NCBI GenBank assembly: GCA_905250115.1
Contig: CAJNOI010000204.1
Location: forward strand, 62,001-126,000
Source of the DNA: Adineta steineri
Lineage: Eukaryota; Rotifera; Eurotatoria; Adinetida; Adinetidae
Reading direction: 5' to 3'
DNA: 64,000 nt
Positions 12,301-23,951 of this stretch are shown piece by piece; the first letter of the stretch is position 1; each line of letters opens with the position of its first letter. The translations under genes and the position numbers were made by a program. The notes below the pieces were generated by a model. It had not been told where the DNA came from. It searched no databases and saw nothing but the letters and a program-made list of their open reading frames with translations.

Positions 12301-13624
12301 AAGTTCAACTCGAAGAGTTATTAAGTATATTTAACATGCCTATTTCACGGCATGATGATAAAACTGTTTTATATACGATCGAAAACATTACGAAATTAGA
12401 TTTGTTTTACAATAAAAAATTGTAATCAAAATATAAAATAAAACTAAAAGAAATTATTTCTATTGATCTATAATAGATTTAATATAGAAATAATTCAAGG
12501 GAAATAATATTTGTAGAAGAAATATATTTAACTGAATAATCTGTTTCGAATACTGATTATACGAAAATTTTAAGTAAAAATCAACTTTAAGAATGATTTA
12601 AGAAATAAACATTTCACTTTTATGCATTTCTGAATTTTTGAGAATACGCTTTGTAATATCTAATGCTAAAAACTTAAAAGACTAATTATAGATTCTTATT
12701 ACACAGAATTTAACCAAAATCTGATACTGTTAGTCTACCAACTTAGAAATATATAACTTAGTTTATAAAATATTTAGTCATTGATGATCTATAAAATAGC
12801 TTATATTTCGTCATAGAGATCGAAGACGATGAAATATTAGTGACTGTATTTATTACAGATTATACTCAATACATAATAAATATATATTTGATCAAACTTT
12901 CATTTACTCAAAACAGAAACTACAATGACTATCATACATCTCTCATCGAATTAAACTTTCTCTCTGTGTATTTCAATCTATGGAAAATAATTAAAATAAA
13001 AATTTTACTAGTTGTTGTTGTTGTTGTCGACGTTGTTGTGCACGCACAAGGGCACATGCAAGCGAGATTTGTTGTTCCATCTGCTTGACGTGCAATACGT
13101 GGATGAATATCATTTTCTTGATATGCTAAATATGAACTTCCTAGAAATAAATCATATAGATATATTCAATAGTAAATATATTTATTTAAAATCTATTACT
13201 TTCAATCGATAAGCCATGAGTAACACTAATTGCAGAGAGACATATCCACAAAACGAATTGCCAAAAATTCTAAATTAAAAAAAAAGACAAATTATATACG
13301 AGATTAAATATTTTTTCTGATTCAAAATATAATTTATGTTTTTCTTAAATTATTAATATCTCGTTTGAGAACAGTTATTTTTACTCAAACAAATCAATTC
13401 TAAAATACTGAATTATATTATATATAATAGTGTTTAAGTTTTTTCAAATGATTAAATTGAGTAAATAGTATTGTCTTTATCGAAAATAGATCGTAAGAGA
13501 AAGAAAAAACTTTAGAATTTAATCTTGTATAAAGGTGTTTTGTTTTTGTAAAGTCCTTAGAAATAATATGAAATCGTTAGTAGAACTTACCATTTTGTTG
13601 AATTGTCTGAGTGATCGTATGATT
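9331..13624 (-). CDS. Mucin-like Thr/Ser-rich membrane protein (5 exons, 5' end missing)
   Basis: Exons 13624..13591, 13140..13009, 11880..11839, 11773..9872 and 9653..9331 join with matching phases (all internal junctions phase 1) into about 810 codons. The N-terminal part has QENDIHPRIARQ and a Cys cluster (CMCPCAC). It is followed by more than 640 residues that are almost only Thr and Ser, then a second Cys cluster (CLPVCLYWDCW). The C-terminus has a short charged helix and one membrane segment (LGLGLGLGVGV...FIYF), with a two-Arg cytoplasmic tail. This suggests a heavily O-glycosylated cell-surface mucin. No initiator or signal peptide was found; the first exon must lie further right. The opposite strand also reads open as a Val-rich frame, an artefact of the repeat. 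Confidence 0.65.
9872..11773 (-). repeat. Degenerate Thr/Ser codon repeat array
   Basis: About 1.9 kb of ACT/ACA/ACG/AGT/TCA codons in one exon. Units of roughly 9-12 codons (TTSTTSTTTTATTST type) recur with drift. The ACT-AGT codon pairing creates many small palindromes (ACTAGT, AGTACT). Length variation between alleles is likely. Confidence 0.8.
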
Positions 13625-13940
13625 CTAAAAAGAACCGTTTAATTAAGTATTTTTCATAAAATATTTTAGTACTCAGTTGTATGTAATGTATGTTCTATAT
13701 ATATATATATCTATAAAAATGAATAAAATACTTTCTTGTTATTATTGCCATAAGAAATATTGTTATACATATTCAATAGAATATTTAATCTTTACGATGA
13801 CTTTTTCTTGTTTGTTTTCATTTTTCTTTAAAATGTTTTTAATAGGGTATGCAGGCAGGGTGCCGACGACGATCGGATAATTATATGTACTTCTGAAACA
13901 TTCAAAGATTTTAATACAAAATTGTTTTTCGTCGCTGTAC

Positions 13941-13973
13941 TTTTCTTTCTTTCTTTCTTTCTTTCTTTCTTTT
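13941..13973. repeat. (TTTC)n microsatellite
   Basis: Eight near-perfect copies of ttct/tttc in a row. Confidence 0.9.
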
Positions 13974-15789
13974 ATGTTGTCGTTATACCTTTATAATTTT
14001 ATACTTGCTTAATCTATATTTCTAGAATGAATCTTATGTTTTCGATAGAATGCACATGTACAAATTCTAATGGTAATCCATCATTTGAATAAAATGAAAA
14101 AGAATTGCCGTATTTTTTCTAAAATTATATATCAAAAATATATAATTGACGATCAATCAAATCTCAAATAGCTGTTCGATAATTGTATACAATAAAATCT
14201 CGTGTAGCAAATTATACCTAAAGTATACAAAACTAATGGTAAAATTGTATGCTAATTGATCATAATTCTACTGATATTATAATAATAAATTTTTGTTATG
14301 ATTTATAATCATAGTTAGTTTTGCATATGCACAAATAAAAAGTAAATATACCATAACATACCAGATATTATACTTTTGAGCGATTAAATTCCGACTGTTG
14401 AAAAAACGATTTTTTTTGGCACACGACGAATTATTCTTTTTTACTTATTTCAGTATTTCATCACTTGATACAATTTATGAAAAAAAAGTAACGGTCGATG
14501 TAACTAATTTTCTGTACTATGAAACTTACGATACTCACAAATCATAACAACACGAATCTTATGAAAGATTTATTATTATGAAATCAGTAAAAGTGTCATC
14601 AAATAGTATAGATCATTGTTTTCTCTATAAAACTATATAAAAAGAAAGTTTCATTAAGCTTACATCTCCCATTACTTCTGCTTTACACCAAATAATTATG
14701 TTTTATTTGTCTTAAAGATGAAAAGAACTCGGAAATTGATATGTTCACTAATAGTCTACTGTAATTAATCGATAAAATAAGAATGTTTTCATGTATAACT
14801 TACGTAGACAAACAGAACTGTAAACGAAAAAATATTTCAAATCTCGCATGACATTTTCTATTATAATCATACTATTAAGTTTATATTCGTATTCTTTTTT
14901 CAATACAAAATACAATTTTCTTTTTTTTCTTTTTCTATGATTTTATTCAACAAGGTAAGAATCTAAAGAGATTCTTGTTTCAGATTTTTTTTGATCGTTA
15001 TTGATTATTTATAATTATAAATGATTATTGATGATTGATGTCATTTTCTTTAATAGCAAAATATTTCTGTTGCGTTCTGCAACGTTTTTAAACGGCATAT
15101 ACTATATGATCTTTTGTAAATTTAATTTGTTCGTCACACGTGAATATTTTTAAAAAAATAGCTAGTTCCTATCTTTTCTTATGTTTAAAAATAATACTAC
15201 TAGACTTTAAATACAGTTGATTATAATGGTTGAACTATTTTTCTTTGTATTCGTGCAGAACGCAAGAAAATCTTGTGATTGAAAGATACAAATACCTATA
15301 GAAAGTAATAAAAGAATTTGTGCTGTGTTTTATTCAAAAGAAAAAGGAGACATTATCAAAGGATGTGACTACTCTCTTGCTGAACTTACACTCTGTCTAT
15401 AAGGAACTTTACTGTAGTGATGTATTTCAATGTCTGAGACACAATCTTATATCTATTCATATTTGTTGAATTTATTTCACAAAACAGGTTATCTCTCAAA
15501 ATACAATTAAAAAATAAAAAAAAGAACTCATTATATAGCTATGCCTTGATTAAACAAAATCATTTATTGATGATCTCATGTCCATCGTTGTCATTAGATA
15601 GTTGGGTGTGAACGGCTGTGAAGCTGAAATTAATCGAAAAAGTTGCGAATATTCTGATGTGAAATTTCGTACATTGATATTCATAACTAAAGCATGTGTG
15701 AAAATCATTTTGTGTGCTATGTTTCCCAAAATTTTACATAATTAGCCATAGTCGACTAAATAATTAATTTATAAGTGTACATATTTGAA

Positions 15790-15866
15790 TCTTGAGGGTA
15801 AGCATGAGCGTGGGCTTGGGTTGGCGGTGTTCCATCCCCTACCTATCCACAACACTCACATTCATG
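15790..15866. repeat. Telomere-like inverted pair
   Basis: Opens with CTTGAGGG, continues as a G-rich stretch (gagcgtgggcttgggttgg), then a C-rich arm (cctatccacaacactcacat). Confidence 0.45.
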
Positions 15867-15921
15867 TGTAAGATCATTTATATTGTACACATCAACAAAC
15901 GGCTGTTTGCTATAAATAATT

Positions 15922-16090
15922 GGTTTATCTGGGTCTCATATTGTTAAGTTTGGACCTGATATAAGTATAGTTGGTGTTGAAACTTCGTTACAATGCTTCG
16001 AGAAAGGTGTCCAAGAAAATATAATTGTGTCAACTATATGTTTATTTCCACTAATATGTCTAATAATCCATTTAAACCAGATAAAATGAC
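15922..16090 (+). pseudogene. Possible APH/kinase-fold relic
   Basis: A 55-codon open frame without an ATG reads SGSHIVKFGPDISIVGVETS and continues LQCFEKG. This resembles the N-lobe start of aminoglycoside-phosphotransferase-like kinases (…VVKFGP…E…). Nothing downstream shows the HxD catalytic loop. It is either a decayed fragment or coincidence. Confidence 0.2.
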
Positions 16091-18373
16091 TAAATTGTGT
16101 TGGCGTCGAAATTGATAATATAAATCAGATAATGAGCATCCCATTCTTAGTCGAATCGGTTCTTTTGCTTAAAAAAAATATTTCGAAGATGCTCATATAG
16201 AATTTCAATCTAATATTCATCGCACGATAAAGATAAAAGTTTGGCCAAAAGTTTTATCAGAATCTTTATTCTTATTTTGATTGTTCGGATTCGTACTACA
16301 ATTTTCATATCTTTGGCTTGCCTGAAAAGGGTTGTATATGTTATTAACTATTCATTTCATATATGTTGGAAAAAGATAGAGCGTCCGATTGATAGTTCAC
16401 TGCTTGGTATAGACATTGACAGTTCGACATTTGTATCGACGATATGCGCCAGATTAAAATAAACTTCGATCAGTTTCAATCTCTTTTATACAGAGTTGCT
16501 TGTAATAATTTGATTCGATAACCAGTATATTTGAATTGATCAATCAAAAAAGTATCATCTCTTGACTTAAAAACTGTTCTTAATTGTTTGTCGTTCACCA
16601 CGCGTATTTCTATGCATATTGATTCATCAAATCATTTATCATTTGAAAATACTAAATTTTGTACTATGAAAAATTCATAATTGTATCTGAGTGTTTTCTG
16701 ACTGGTTATCGAACTACTAGAGTATTACTTCTGGGGAATATTTTGAGGGGGATTAAGAGAGTAAAAACTGGAGACATATTGTTTTATTTGAGATATATAA
16801 AAATGCCCACATAATTGTCGAATTGTTTCGAAGATTGCATGAACCCTTCACGTAATTTGAAAACTACGTGGACAGCTTAGGATCTAAAAATTATTTTTTG
16901 CTATGAAGATGCCCATCTCAGATTCATTAGCCTCTTTTTTAGATAAGTAGTAAGTAATATCTACAATATAAAGAGATAGATACATTTTCGAAAGCAAGAA
17001 AATTTTGAACTTTTGATAATATCACTTTTAGAAGATTGAATGTTATTAAACATTTGCTTGAATGAGTAAAAGCTTGACAAATGCTCTTCCAGATATAATA
17101 ACACTGTTCTTAGATTAATATATATATATTCGATACTCGATCAATTAGATCATTTGATTATTCGACTTCTCATAGAAATCTCTTTTATAAGCGCAAAAAC
17201 TGCAGAAGGCGTGTGAGGGTTGTATATACGTAGATCGATAATACATAAAAACAATGCGCACCCACACATACGCAAAAATGATTCAGAAATATGACATGTG
17301 CAGTGTTTGTGCGCATGATGTGATACGAGGTAAAGAGAAAATAAGAGTATGTCTTGCTATTGAAAGAAAAAGAAAAAGTAAAAAACAAAAGAACGGTAAA
17401 ACAAAAGTCTTCAACGTGTCGTGGAAGCGTTATGTTTGCTGCATCTTATACAATTTCGAGAGGTAAATATTTAGAAACAGACTTTTCAATGCTTATTTCT
17501 CATGCATGGGGTACGATTAGATACTTCCTTCCTTTCATCTGCTCGCAGTGTAGTTTCGTGCATAGTCACCAAATACTTCTATAATGATAGACACTCAACT
17601 TTACGACGTTGTCTACCACTATCAGAATTAGATATTCATTCTCAGACGAGAACCTTTGATCATATTTTATATATATCTAGACTATCAATCACAGCTTACA
17701 GATTCTCCTGATTCAGTAGTAGTTTAGATACGATCCTTACTAGATACTTTCCTATAGAACAAGCTTTACATGTATTTTCTAGTAGAATGACTCATCCATA
17801 TCTTGCATCATCAAAAACGGAACAGCGTCATGTATATTTTTTATGTTCTGTAATTTTTATGATGACGTGTTGCAAAAAGATAAGAAATGATATTGTCATA
17901 TATATATTATATGTATACATATTGTGATTGATGAAAAATAGTTTATTGAATGATCTGTTTTCTACATTCGTTACTGGTTATAAGATATAATATACGTATG
18001 ATTACAAGTGAAGTATGTAAGGAATATAGTTTCTCAATTAACGATTAGTAGCAATGAATTTCCTATTTCATACAATCAATGGTCATGAAAAATACATATT
18101 TTATTTTCAACAATTATTTGAATAGAACTATATTACTTCTAAAATGAACATGTCTTCAAAAAAAAAATAATTACAACGTTCATATATCTCGAACAAAATC
18201 AGATAGCATAGTTAGGGTAGGGGTGATTCCAGAAATTGATTTAAATACAGAACCGATGTTTGTATTACTGAGAATCGTCACAAAACAAATAATGAGTTGA
18301 AATCATTGATCTATCAAATATGTTAACTATTACTGTCAATTCTCTATTTTAGATATACAAAACAGTTAATTTC

Positions 18374-19345
18374 ATGAATGACAACGTTGTTACATGTTTC
18401 GAAGATCTTCCCAATGAGATCTTTCGAAATATTTTCGACTATTTGACAATTCGAGATCTTTATCGAACATTTGTTGGATTGAACATACGAGTCGATACCG
18501 TTCTACGATCTATCGATCATGTTTCTCTCACGTTATGGTCATCTGAAAGTGCTAATGATCCAGCGATAATGTTTTTTGCATCACAATTGAATCGATTGAT
18601 GGTCGTTAATGATGGTATAGAGACAATTGATCTCACTTACTTTTCAAATGTTCGTTCCTTAAAACTTAAATATCCATCCAACAAACAAATATCTCAACTT
18701 CTTCAATCCGAACAACTATCTTATCTTGAATTTCTTTCACTTGGTTTTGTAAGAGATTTGTCAGAATCATCGATAACAGACAAACTACATCGACATCTTT
18801 TTTCTAATGGATTTCCTTTTCTTTACACATGTACTCTTGTTAATACACCCAATCCAACTCCAAATTGGTCTATATCACCTAATATTCGCTCTTTAACTCT
18901 TCTTGGACCTGTTACTTTGTCTATCTATAATACTATTCTCGATTCATGTCCTAACCTAGTTCATCTCATATTGCATGCTTTCATCGATAAGTCTATCGTT
19001 CCACCAGTGTTTTCTTCACATCATTTTTTACGTAATCTTTCAATTCAAATCACTAAATGGTCAACAAACAAAATGATCGATTCACTTCTCATGCAAGTAC
19101 CTAAACTCCAACGACTTCATGTGAAAATGCTTCCACCAGTATCCAGTATTGATTTTTCTCAACTAGCTTCTATTCTTTTCGAACGTACACCTCGACTATG
19201 TCGATTCGATTGTGATATGATGATGTATAAATACACTATTGATACTGACGTTGTTCATCATCTTCATCCATGTTTCATGCGCATCCAATGTAATTCGGAA
19301 TATGGTCGTTTTCATATCTTCACCGACAACAATGACAAGTTATAG
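18374..19345 (+). CDS. F-box protein, 323 aa
   Basis: Intronless, starting MNDNVVTCFEDLPNEIFRNI. Residues 8-50 match an F-box (FEDLPNEIFRNIFDYLTIRDL, then a Leu-rich helix), the SKP1-binding part of SCF ubiquitin ligases. The rest is a series of irregular Leu-rich segments (VRSLKLKYP, LEFLSLGF, IRSLTLLGP, LVHLILHAF, LRNLSIQI, LQRLHVKM) spaced about 25-30 residues apart, suggesting a degenerate LRR substrate-binding domain. The substrate is unknown. A second gene of the same kind is at 41584-42564, so this is an expanded family. Confidence 0.8.
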   Translation: MNDNVVTCFEDLPNEIFRNIFDYLTIRDLYRTFVGLNIRVDTVLRSIDHVSLTLWSSESANDPAIMFFASQLNRLMVVNDGIETIDLTYFSNVRSLKLKYPSNKQISQLLQSEQLSYLEFLSLGFVRDLSESSITDKLHRHLFSNGFPFLYTCTLVNTPNPTPNWSISPNIRSLTLLGPVTLSIYNTILDSCPNLVHLILHAFIDKSIVPPVFSSHHFLRNLSIQITKWSTNKMIDSLLMQVPKLQRLHVKMLPPVSSIDFSQLASILFERTPRLCRFDCDMMMYKYTIDTDVVHHLHPCFMRIQCNSEYGRFHIFTDNNDKL

Positions 19346-19967
19346 TCAAATGATATGAACATATTCAGATAAAAACTTATTACGTTACTATTCTTGAAAT
19401 CATATCGAATAACGTATAATTATTATTATTATCATTTCAGTAAGCCAATGATTTATTGTCAGAATAACAGTGATCTATAACTAATTTTAATGATAATAAA
19501 ATTCGATATATCTACTCTATTTCATTCTAAGGGACTAATTAATTTTATGCGTAATAAAGAAAACCATCCTGACGGTGAATGAGTATTGATGATGAATGAA
19601 AAGGATATCCTCACCCACAACACCGATCACTTTTTAGTCGTCGTCTTCATAAGTATTGACAAAGATATCTGTATGGACTATTTGGTTTACATCGAAATAA
19701 TACGAGCATAAATACAGTAATGTTAAAATTACTGCTCTGCTAATGAGTACGAAGTTAAGCAGTTTTATGAAAAATAATATTGTTCAATGAAAAGATACTT
19801 CATATTGCGTTCTTTATTTATGAGAAATCACACACAAAGAGAAAGAGTTGGACAGAAGACAAACTAATTGGAAAAAACAATCAATATATAGATATACGTC
19901 ATATAAGATTATGTCGAAGGGAAGATTAAAAATAGTTTGGAATGTTCCAATGATAAATATTACTGTA
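19346..19967. other. Intergenic
   Basis: No gene seen. A short C-rich patch (cctcacccacaacacc) lies near 19608. The left border of the duplicated DOMON segment is near 19637. Confidence 0.5.
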
Positions 19968-21256
19968 TCACATAGCCATTTTATCATCAAGAACTTTTAG
20001 AAATTTGCTTTTGTCATGAACTTTTGATGATTCCAGATGATACGTAATAACTTCTGTACGATTAAGTTGTACAAGTTGAGGAAGAGCCTTGTGCGAATCA
20101 ATACCATGTTCTTTCATGCTATCTGGAAATATAAATCAATTATTTCGATTTCTAATTGATAAATTGAATGTATTATTTAAGAAAATTGCTCAAAAATCAC
20201 TTTTTTTTAATCGGTTGATGAGAAAACATATCGGTTCAGTCAGAATCATATATAGGTTGATTACGTTATTTTTAATAGTTTTGTGTAATTTGTTGTATTT
20301 ATGTGAAACACTGAAATTTTCTTGTTTAATAAGTTTACATTCTATGTTCTTCGGTTTTAATTCAAAAATTTTTTAAACAATAGCTATCAAGGATGAGATA
20401 GGGTGTTTTTTATTTTTGTATCAGCATGTTTATTTGAAAAAACAAAGAATGCAAGCTTATTGATTCGATAGAGCAGTTAATGCTCTATCCAACTGACTCA
20501 AAACAAGTAACTTCCAGTGTTTCACATAAATACAACAAATCGTATAAAACTATTAAAAATAACGTAATCAACCTGTATATATATATATGGATCTCAAAGA
20601 ATTTAGCTGACTGTTATCAGAAATAAAACTAGTAAAACACAATTCGTTTTATTTGATTATTTTTACTTACTTGTAGCATTCAGTGGTCCAATAGCAACTA
20701 ATGGATGATAGGGTGTCGATTGTGAGAGTATTGGTGGATCATTCAAGTTTTTCATTGCCATAGTAGTAAAATTTGATAATGTAAATTGACAAATAACTAC
20801 ACCTGAATCAAATGTTGCTTTTTCTACTGTGAATACTCCACCTTGTGCTATTCCAGCTGGAACAGGATGAAGATGTCTGCCAGGATTCATATATCTGTTC
20901 ACATCAACAGTATCATTAACAAGTCGCCGACAAACAAACACATGAGATGGGGCCTAACAAGAAAAAAAACGAATAATATTTAGTTATATAATGCAGTCGT
21001 GGCAACAAACCATCGATTGGTTACGATTTAGACCAATGGCAGCCCATTGTGCAGGTTGCATTTTATAGATAGCCATATGAATTCTTGTGATATTTCCAAC
21101 TTCAAATGTCCATGTTACATTAACACCAACATTACCAGTGGGTGAAACAAGTTTAGTGCCAGTGTTTCGATGTCTATTAGAGGATCCTTTATGACTGTGA
21201 CTGATCCCTGTTTGGACCAGTATAAGAAGACACAATATTGTTGTAATATATTTCAT
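19968..21256 (-). CDS. Secreted DOMON-like protein, 227 aa (copy 1)
   Basis: Exons 21256..21011, 20953..20671 and 20122..19968 (684 nt including stop), phases 0 and 1. A signal peptide is clear (MKYITTILCLLILVQTGISH). The body has a DOMON-like pattern: a Val-rich strand with VNVTWTFEV, the WAAIGLNRNQSM core typical of DOMON (W-x-A-x-G-x-x), and HVFVCRRLVND followed by VVICQFTLSNF. DOMON domains bind haem or sugars and sit in secreted or membrane redox proteins, but no cytochrome b561 partner is present. The first donor is GTTTGT. Intron 2 is enlarged by a MITE (20255-20573) absent from copy 2. The family call is moderate. Confidence 0.65.
20255..20573. mobile_element. MITE in intron 2 of DOMON copy 1
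   Basis: Two inverted arms of roughly 60-70 bp begin GGTTGATTACGTTATTTTTA at 20255 and, reversed, at 20573. The paralogous intron in copy 2 (25360..25146, 215 bp) lacks it, whereas copy 1's intron is 548 bp. The flanks are TA-rich (atata left, tgtata right), so a TA-type target duplication is possible but cannot be fixed. Confidence 0.75.
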
Positions 21257-21325
21257 CTAAAATAAATATGTAAACATCCTTCGATTAAATTGCGTTTAAA
21301 GAATGACGAATGCACTTTTATAAAG

Positions 21326-21327
<2 letters not shown>

Positions 21328-21358
<31 letters not shown>
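21328..21358. repeat. (TA)n microsatellite
   Basis: About 15 TA units upstream of DOMON copy 1. At the same place copy 2 has only a short tatata followed by gagaga. Confidence 0.9.
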
Positions 21359-21361
<3 letters not shown>

Positions 21362-21900
21362 ATTGTCTATTTGCCAACAAATGGAATTTGGTCTGTGTTT
21401 TATCTGTGTTAAATAGTATGATGAAGACACAAAAAACGATATGACTCAGTTCGAATGTTGTGCCTTTTTCTTCTTTTTAATTTCTTGCTTGTTTATCATA
21501 TCAAGACATTTATATTTGACGGGTTACTGCTAGTCATTTTTATTCTCGTTATAAAGGTAGATATAGTTAGTAAAAGAGAAAAGAATTTTAAAAGCGTTGA
21601 GTCACTCATAAAGATACGGAGGTGGGCAACATTTTCGAAGTGTTTGTTGTCGTACTCGAAAAAAAAATACTTGCGATTCGAAATGAAGTACATATAATGA
21701 TCAAAAGATTCTCGGAATTCATTGCATTTTGTTTAGACGACCGAAACTTCGTTCATTTTTCTATACCATATGTTAGCGATCGTAGTTGCACTATTCCACA
21801 GAAAGTTTCATTCTTTTAACTCATTCCCAAGATACTGTTCACTTTGAGATCATAGCTACAAATTTAATCTTCTTTGTTATAATTGCTGTTCGTGAGAGTA

Positions 21901-22002
21901 TGCGTGTGGGTGAGGGTGAGGGTGAGGTTGTGAATGGGTGTTGCTGGGCGTAAGTGTTAGTATTAGGTTCAACTCTCACCCACACCCACATCCACACCCT
22001 GA
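21901..22002. repeat. Telomere-like inverted pair, long
   Basis: The G-rich arm is gtgtgggtgagggtgagggt and continues as gaatgggtgttgctggg. The C-rich arm is ctcacccacacccacatcca and then caccctgaag. The arms could fold into an imperfect hairpin with a loop of about 20 bases. Confidence 0.7.
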
Positions 22003-22982
22003 AGAGCCACCCTCAATATTCTTGAAAATCATCAGTTTGAAATAGATTTTAAATCTTATGAGTGATAGTCGGAATTTATTCGACCATGAATATATCTATA
22101 TTACTGAAGTTTTAGAAAAATAGTAATCTAAACTAAATTTTAATGTATTGAATCTTATATGACATAGTTTGTTTTAACTAAGAATCAATGTGAAAATTAT
22201 CTTCAATTATTTTTTTAAATTTTATTCGATCTAAATACAATTAGATAAAACAATAAATCAAGTTTTATCAACAATTTATAAGAAATATTTTTTTTTCCAC
22301 CAGTATGAGATTAATTCAATTTTTGAATATGAAACGAAATACCGCGAACATCGATTCATTGAATAAAGTTAAAAGATCATAATCACGAGAAAAGAAAGCT
22401 TTTTCACCCGGTAGGTTATACTTTAATGTTCAAATATTTAATAGAATATTAATTCAAAGTATTTTCATCGTCATCAATTGTTGCACAAAATTTATAACTT
22501 CAAAAGAAAAACAAATGATATATCTAACATTAAATTACAAAATATTCTTTTTCTTTCCTTTCCTGTATAAAAAAAAAGACTCAAAGAAATTGAGATTATG
22601 TTTAAATAGCTACACATCCGTTAAATGGCGAGATTTAATTAAAAAAGTATCTCTTTCGTGAAGCTACAGTTAAGAAGGCGATAGAAAAAAAAGTTATATA
22701 TTTTGTTTATCCTTAATCTGTTTAACATTTAATTGCATAGGAACATTTTAATTCTCTTTGTTGAGAAAAGTCATGTTTTTAATGAAAGTATGATTATATA
22801 GACAGAATGTAAATTCCTTATAAGTGTAATCAATTCTGCTTCAAAAAAGACTATATAGTACTCATTTTTTTCTTTTTTTTCTGCAATCTTGAGTATCTCA
22901 TTGTCTCTTCATTTTTAATCAAATTAGAAAAAATATCTCGCAATTATTCGAGAATTCCCTTTTTATTTTTGATATACAAAAG

Positions 22983-23951
22983 ATGTCAACAATAACAACT
23001 CTTATTCTTGTTCAACAATATATTACTCGTTATGTTTTATCAACAGCTCTTATATTAGGTAGTGTTGGAAACTTTATTACAATAATTATCTTTTCACAGA
23101 AAAAACATCGAACAAATTCATGCTCTATTTATTTAGTAGCAGTATCTATATTTGGTTTAATGACAGCTAATTTAGGTATTGCTCCACTCGTATATGGACT
23201 TGATCATTTCAATGCGCTAAACTCTTCATTAGCATTATGTCGTATTCGTGGATATACCATACAAGTTACTGCTATGTGTTTTCGTTCTACACTTATCTTG
23301 ATGTGTGTTGATCGATATGCATTATGCAATTCCCGTGCTGCAATTCGAGCTCTTTGTCGACCACAAATTGCATATCGATCGATTGGAATTGTGATCATCG
23401 TTTGGATGATCGCCTCTTTTCATCTACTTATTTGGGAAAGTATTGAAAATAATCTTTGTTATCTTTATGGGCTTTATGGACAAATAATTGGTTTTTATAC
23501 TTTAATATTTACTGGTACAATACCAATTCTAAGTATGATTTTAATTAATATATTGATATTGAAAGCTTTACGACAATTGCGTACTCGTATTCAACCAATT
23601 AATAACACTAGACAAATAAGACAACGAGATATTCAATTCATGAAACTTATGATGGTTGAAGTAATTGTTTTTATAATATGTACAACTACACATCCATTAA
23701 TGTTTCTCTATACAAATATATCGAATAGTATTATTTTAAATAAAACTAATGAACGAAAACAAATCGAAACATTTCTTAGTTTTATTACAATGTCAGTACT
23801 TTTATATATGAATTATAATACGATGTTTTTTGTTCATAGTTTTACATCGAAAACATATCGAATGGAAATTAAAGAATTTATATTAAAAATAGTTAGAAAA
23901 TCGAGAGAAATTACACAAAGTCAAGCCAATTCAATACAAAATGTGAACTAA
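22983..23951 (+). CDS. Rhodopsin-like (class A) orphan GPCR, 322 aa
   Basis: Intronless. Seven hydrophobic segments are visible. TM1 holds GSVGNFITIIIF (the conserved Gly-Asn). TM3 ends in CVDRY, a DRY box, and TM4 has a Trp (VWMIASFHLL). A long TM5 is followed by a basic loop (RQLRTRIQP). TM6 lacks the usual CWxP (it has VFIICTTTHPL). TM7 reads YMNYNTMFFVHSF, a modified NPxxY. It lies within the group of peptide-receptor-like GPCRs, but the ligand cannot be inferred. It sits between the two copies of the duplicated DOMON segment yet is not itself duplicated. Confidence 0.85.
   Translation: MSTITTLILVQQYITRYVLSTALILGSVGNFITIIIFSQKKHRTNSCSIYLVAVSIFGLMTANLGIAPLVYGLDHFNALNSSLALCRIRGYTIQVTAMCFRSTLILMCVDRYALCNSRAAIRALCRPQIAYRSIGIVIIVWMIASFHLLIWESIENNLCYLYGLYGQIIGFYTLIFTGTIPILSMILINILILKALRQLRTRIQPINNTRQIRQRDIQFMKLMMVEVIVFIICTTTHPLMFLYTNISNSIILNKTNERKQIETFLSFITMSVLLYMNYNTMFFVHSFTSKTYRMEIKEFILKIVRKSREITQSQANSIQNVN

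Larger units (their letters stand above)
13625..18373. other. Gene-poor region, 4.7 kb
   Basis: No intact gene found. It holds a (TTTC)n microsatellite at 13941-13973, a telomere-like patch at 15790-15866 and a weaker one near 17205-17285. There is also a possible kinase-fold relic at 15922-16090. The missing first exon of the mucin-like gene may lie here. Confidence 0.5.
19637..21870. repeat. Duplicated segment, copy 1
   Basis: From about gtcgtcttcataagtattga to the 5' flank of the DOMON-like gene, this segment matches 24670-26680 in order and orientation. The match covers all three exons, the introns and several hundred bases on either side. The copies are about 5.0 kb apart, with the GPCR gene between them. 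Confidence 0.85.
21257..22982. other. Intergenic
   Basis: Holds the 5' flank of DOMON copy 1, a (TA)n microsatellite and a long telomere-like pair at 21901-22002. No exon is recognised. The GPCR promoter lies at the right end, with no clear TATA box. Confidence 0.5.

Noticed and set aside
13677..13880. 67-codon plus-strand frame
   Set aside because: AT-rich, hydrophobic by composition, and ends in unrelated sequence.
16241..16462. 73-codon plus-strand frame with hydrophobic start
   Set aside because: No recognisable family. It starts from a non-ATG codon and has a random-looking composition.
20455..20505. tRNA-like D-arm (minus strand, CAGTTGGATAGAGC)
   Set aside because: No acceptor stem, T-arm or A/B-box spacing; explained as a hairpin inside the MITE.
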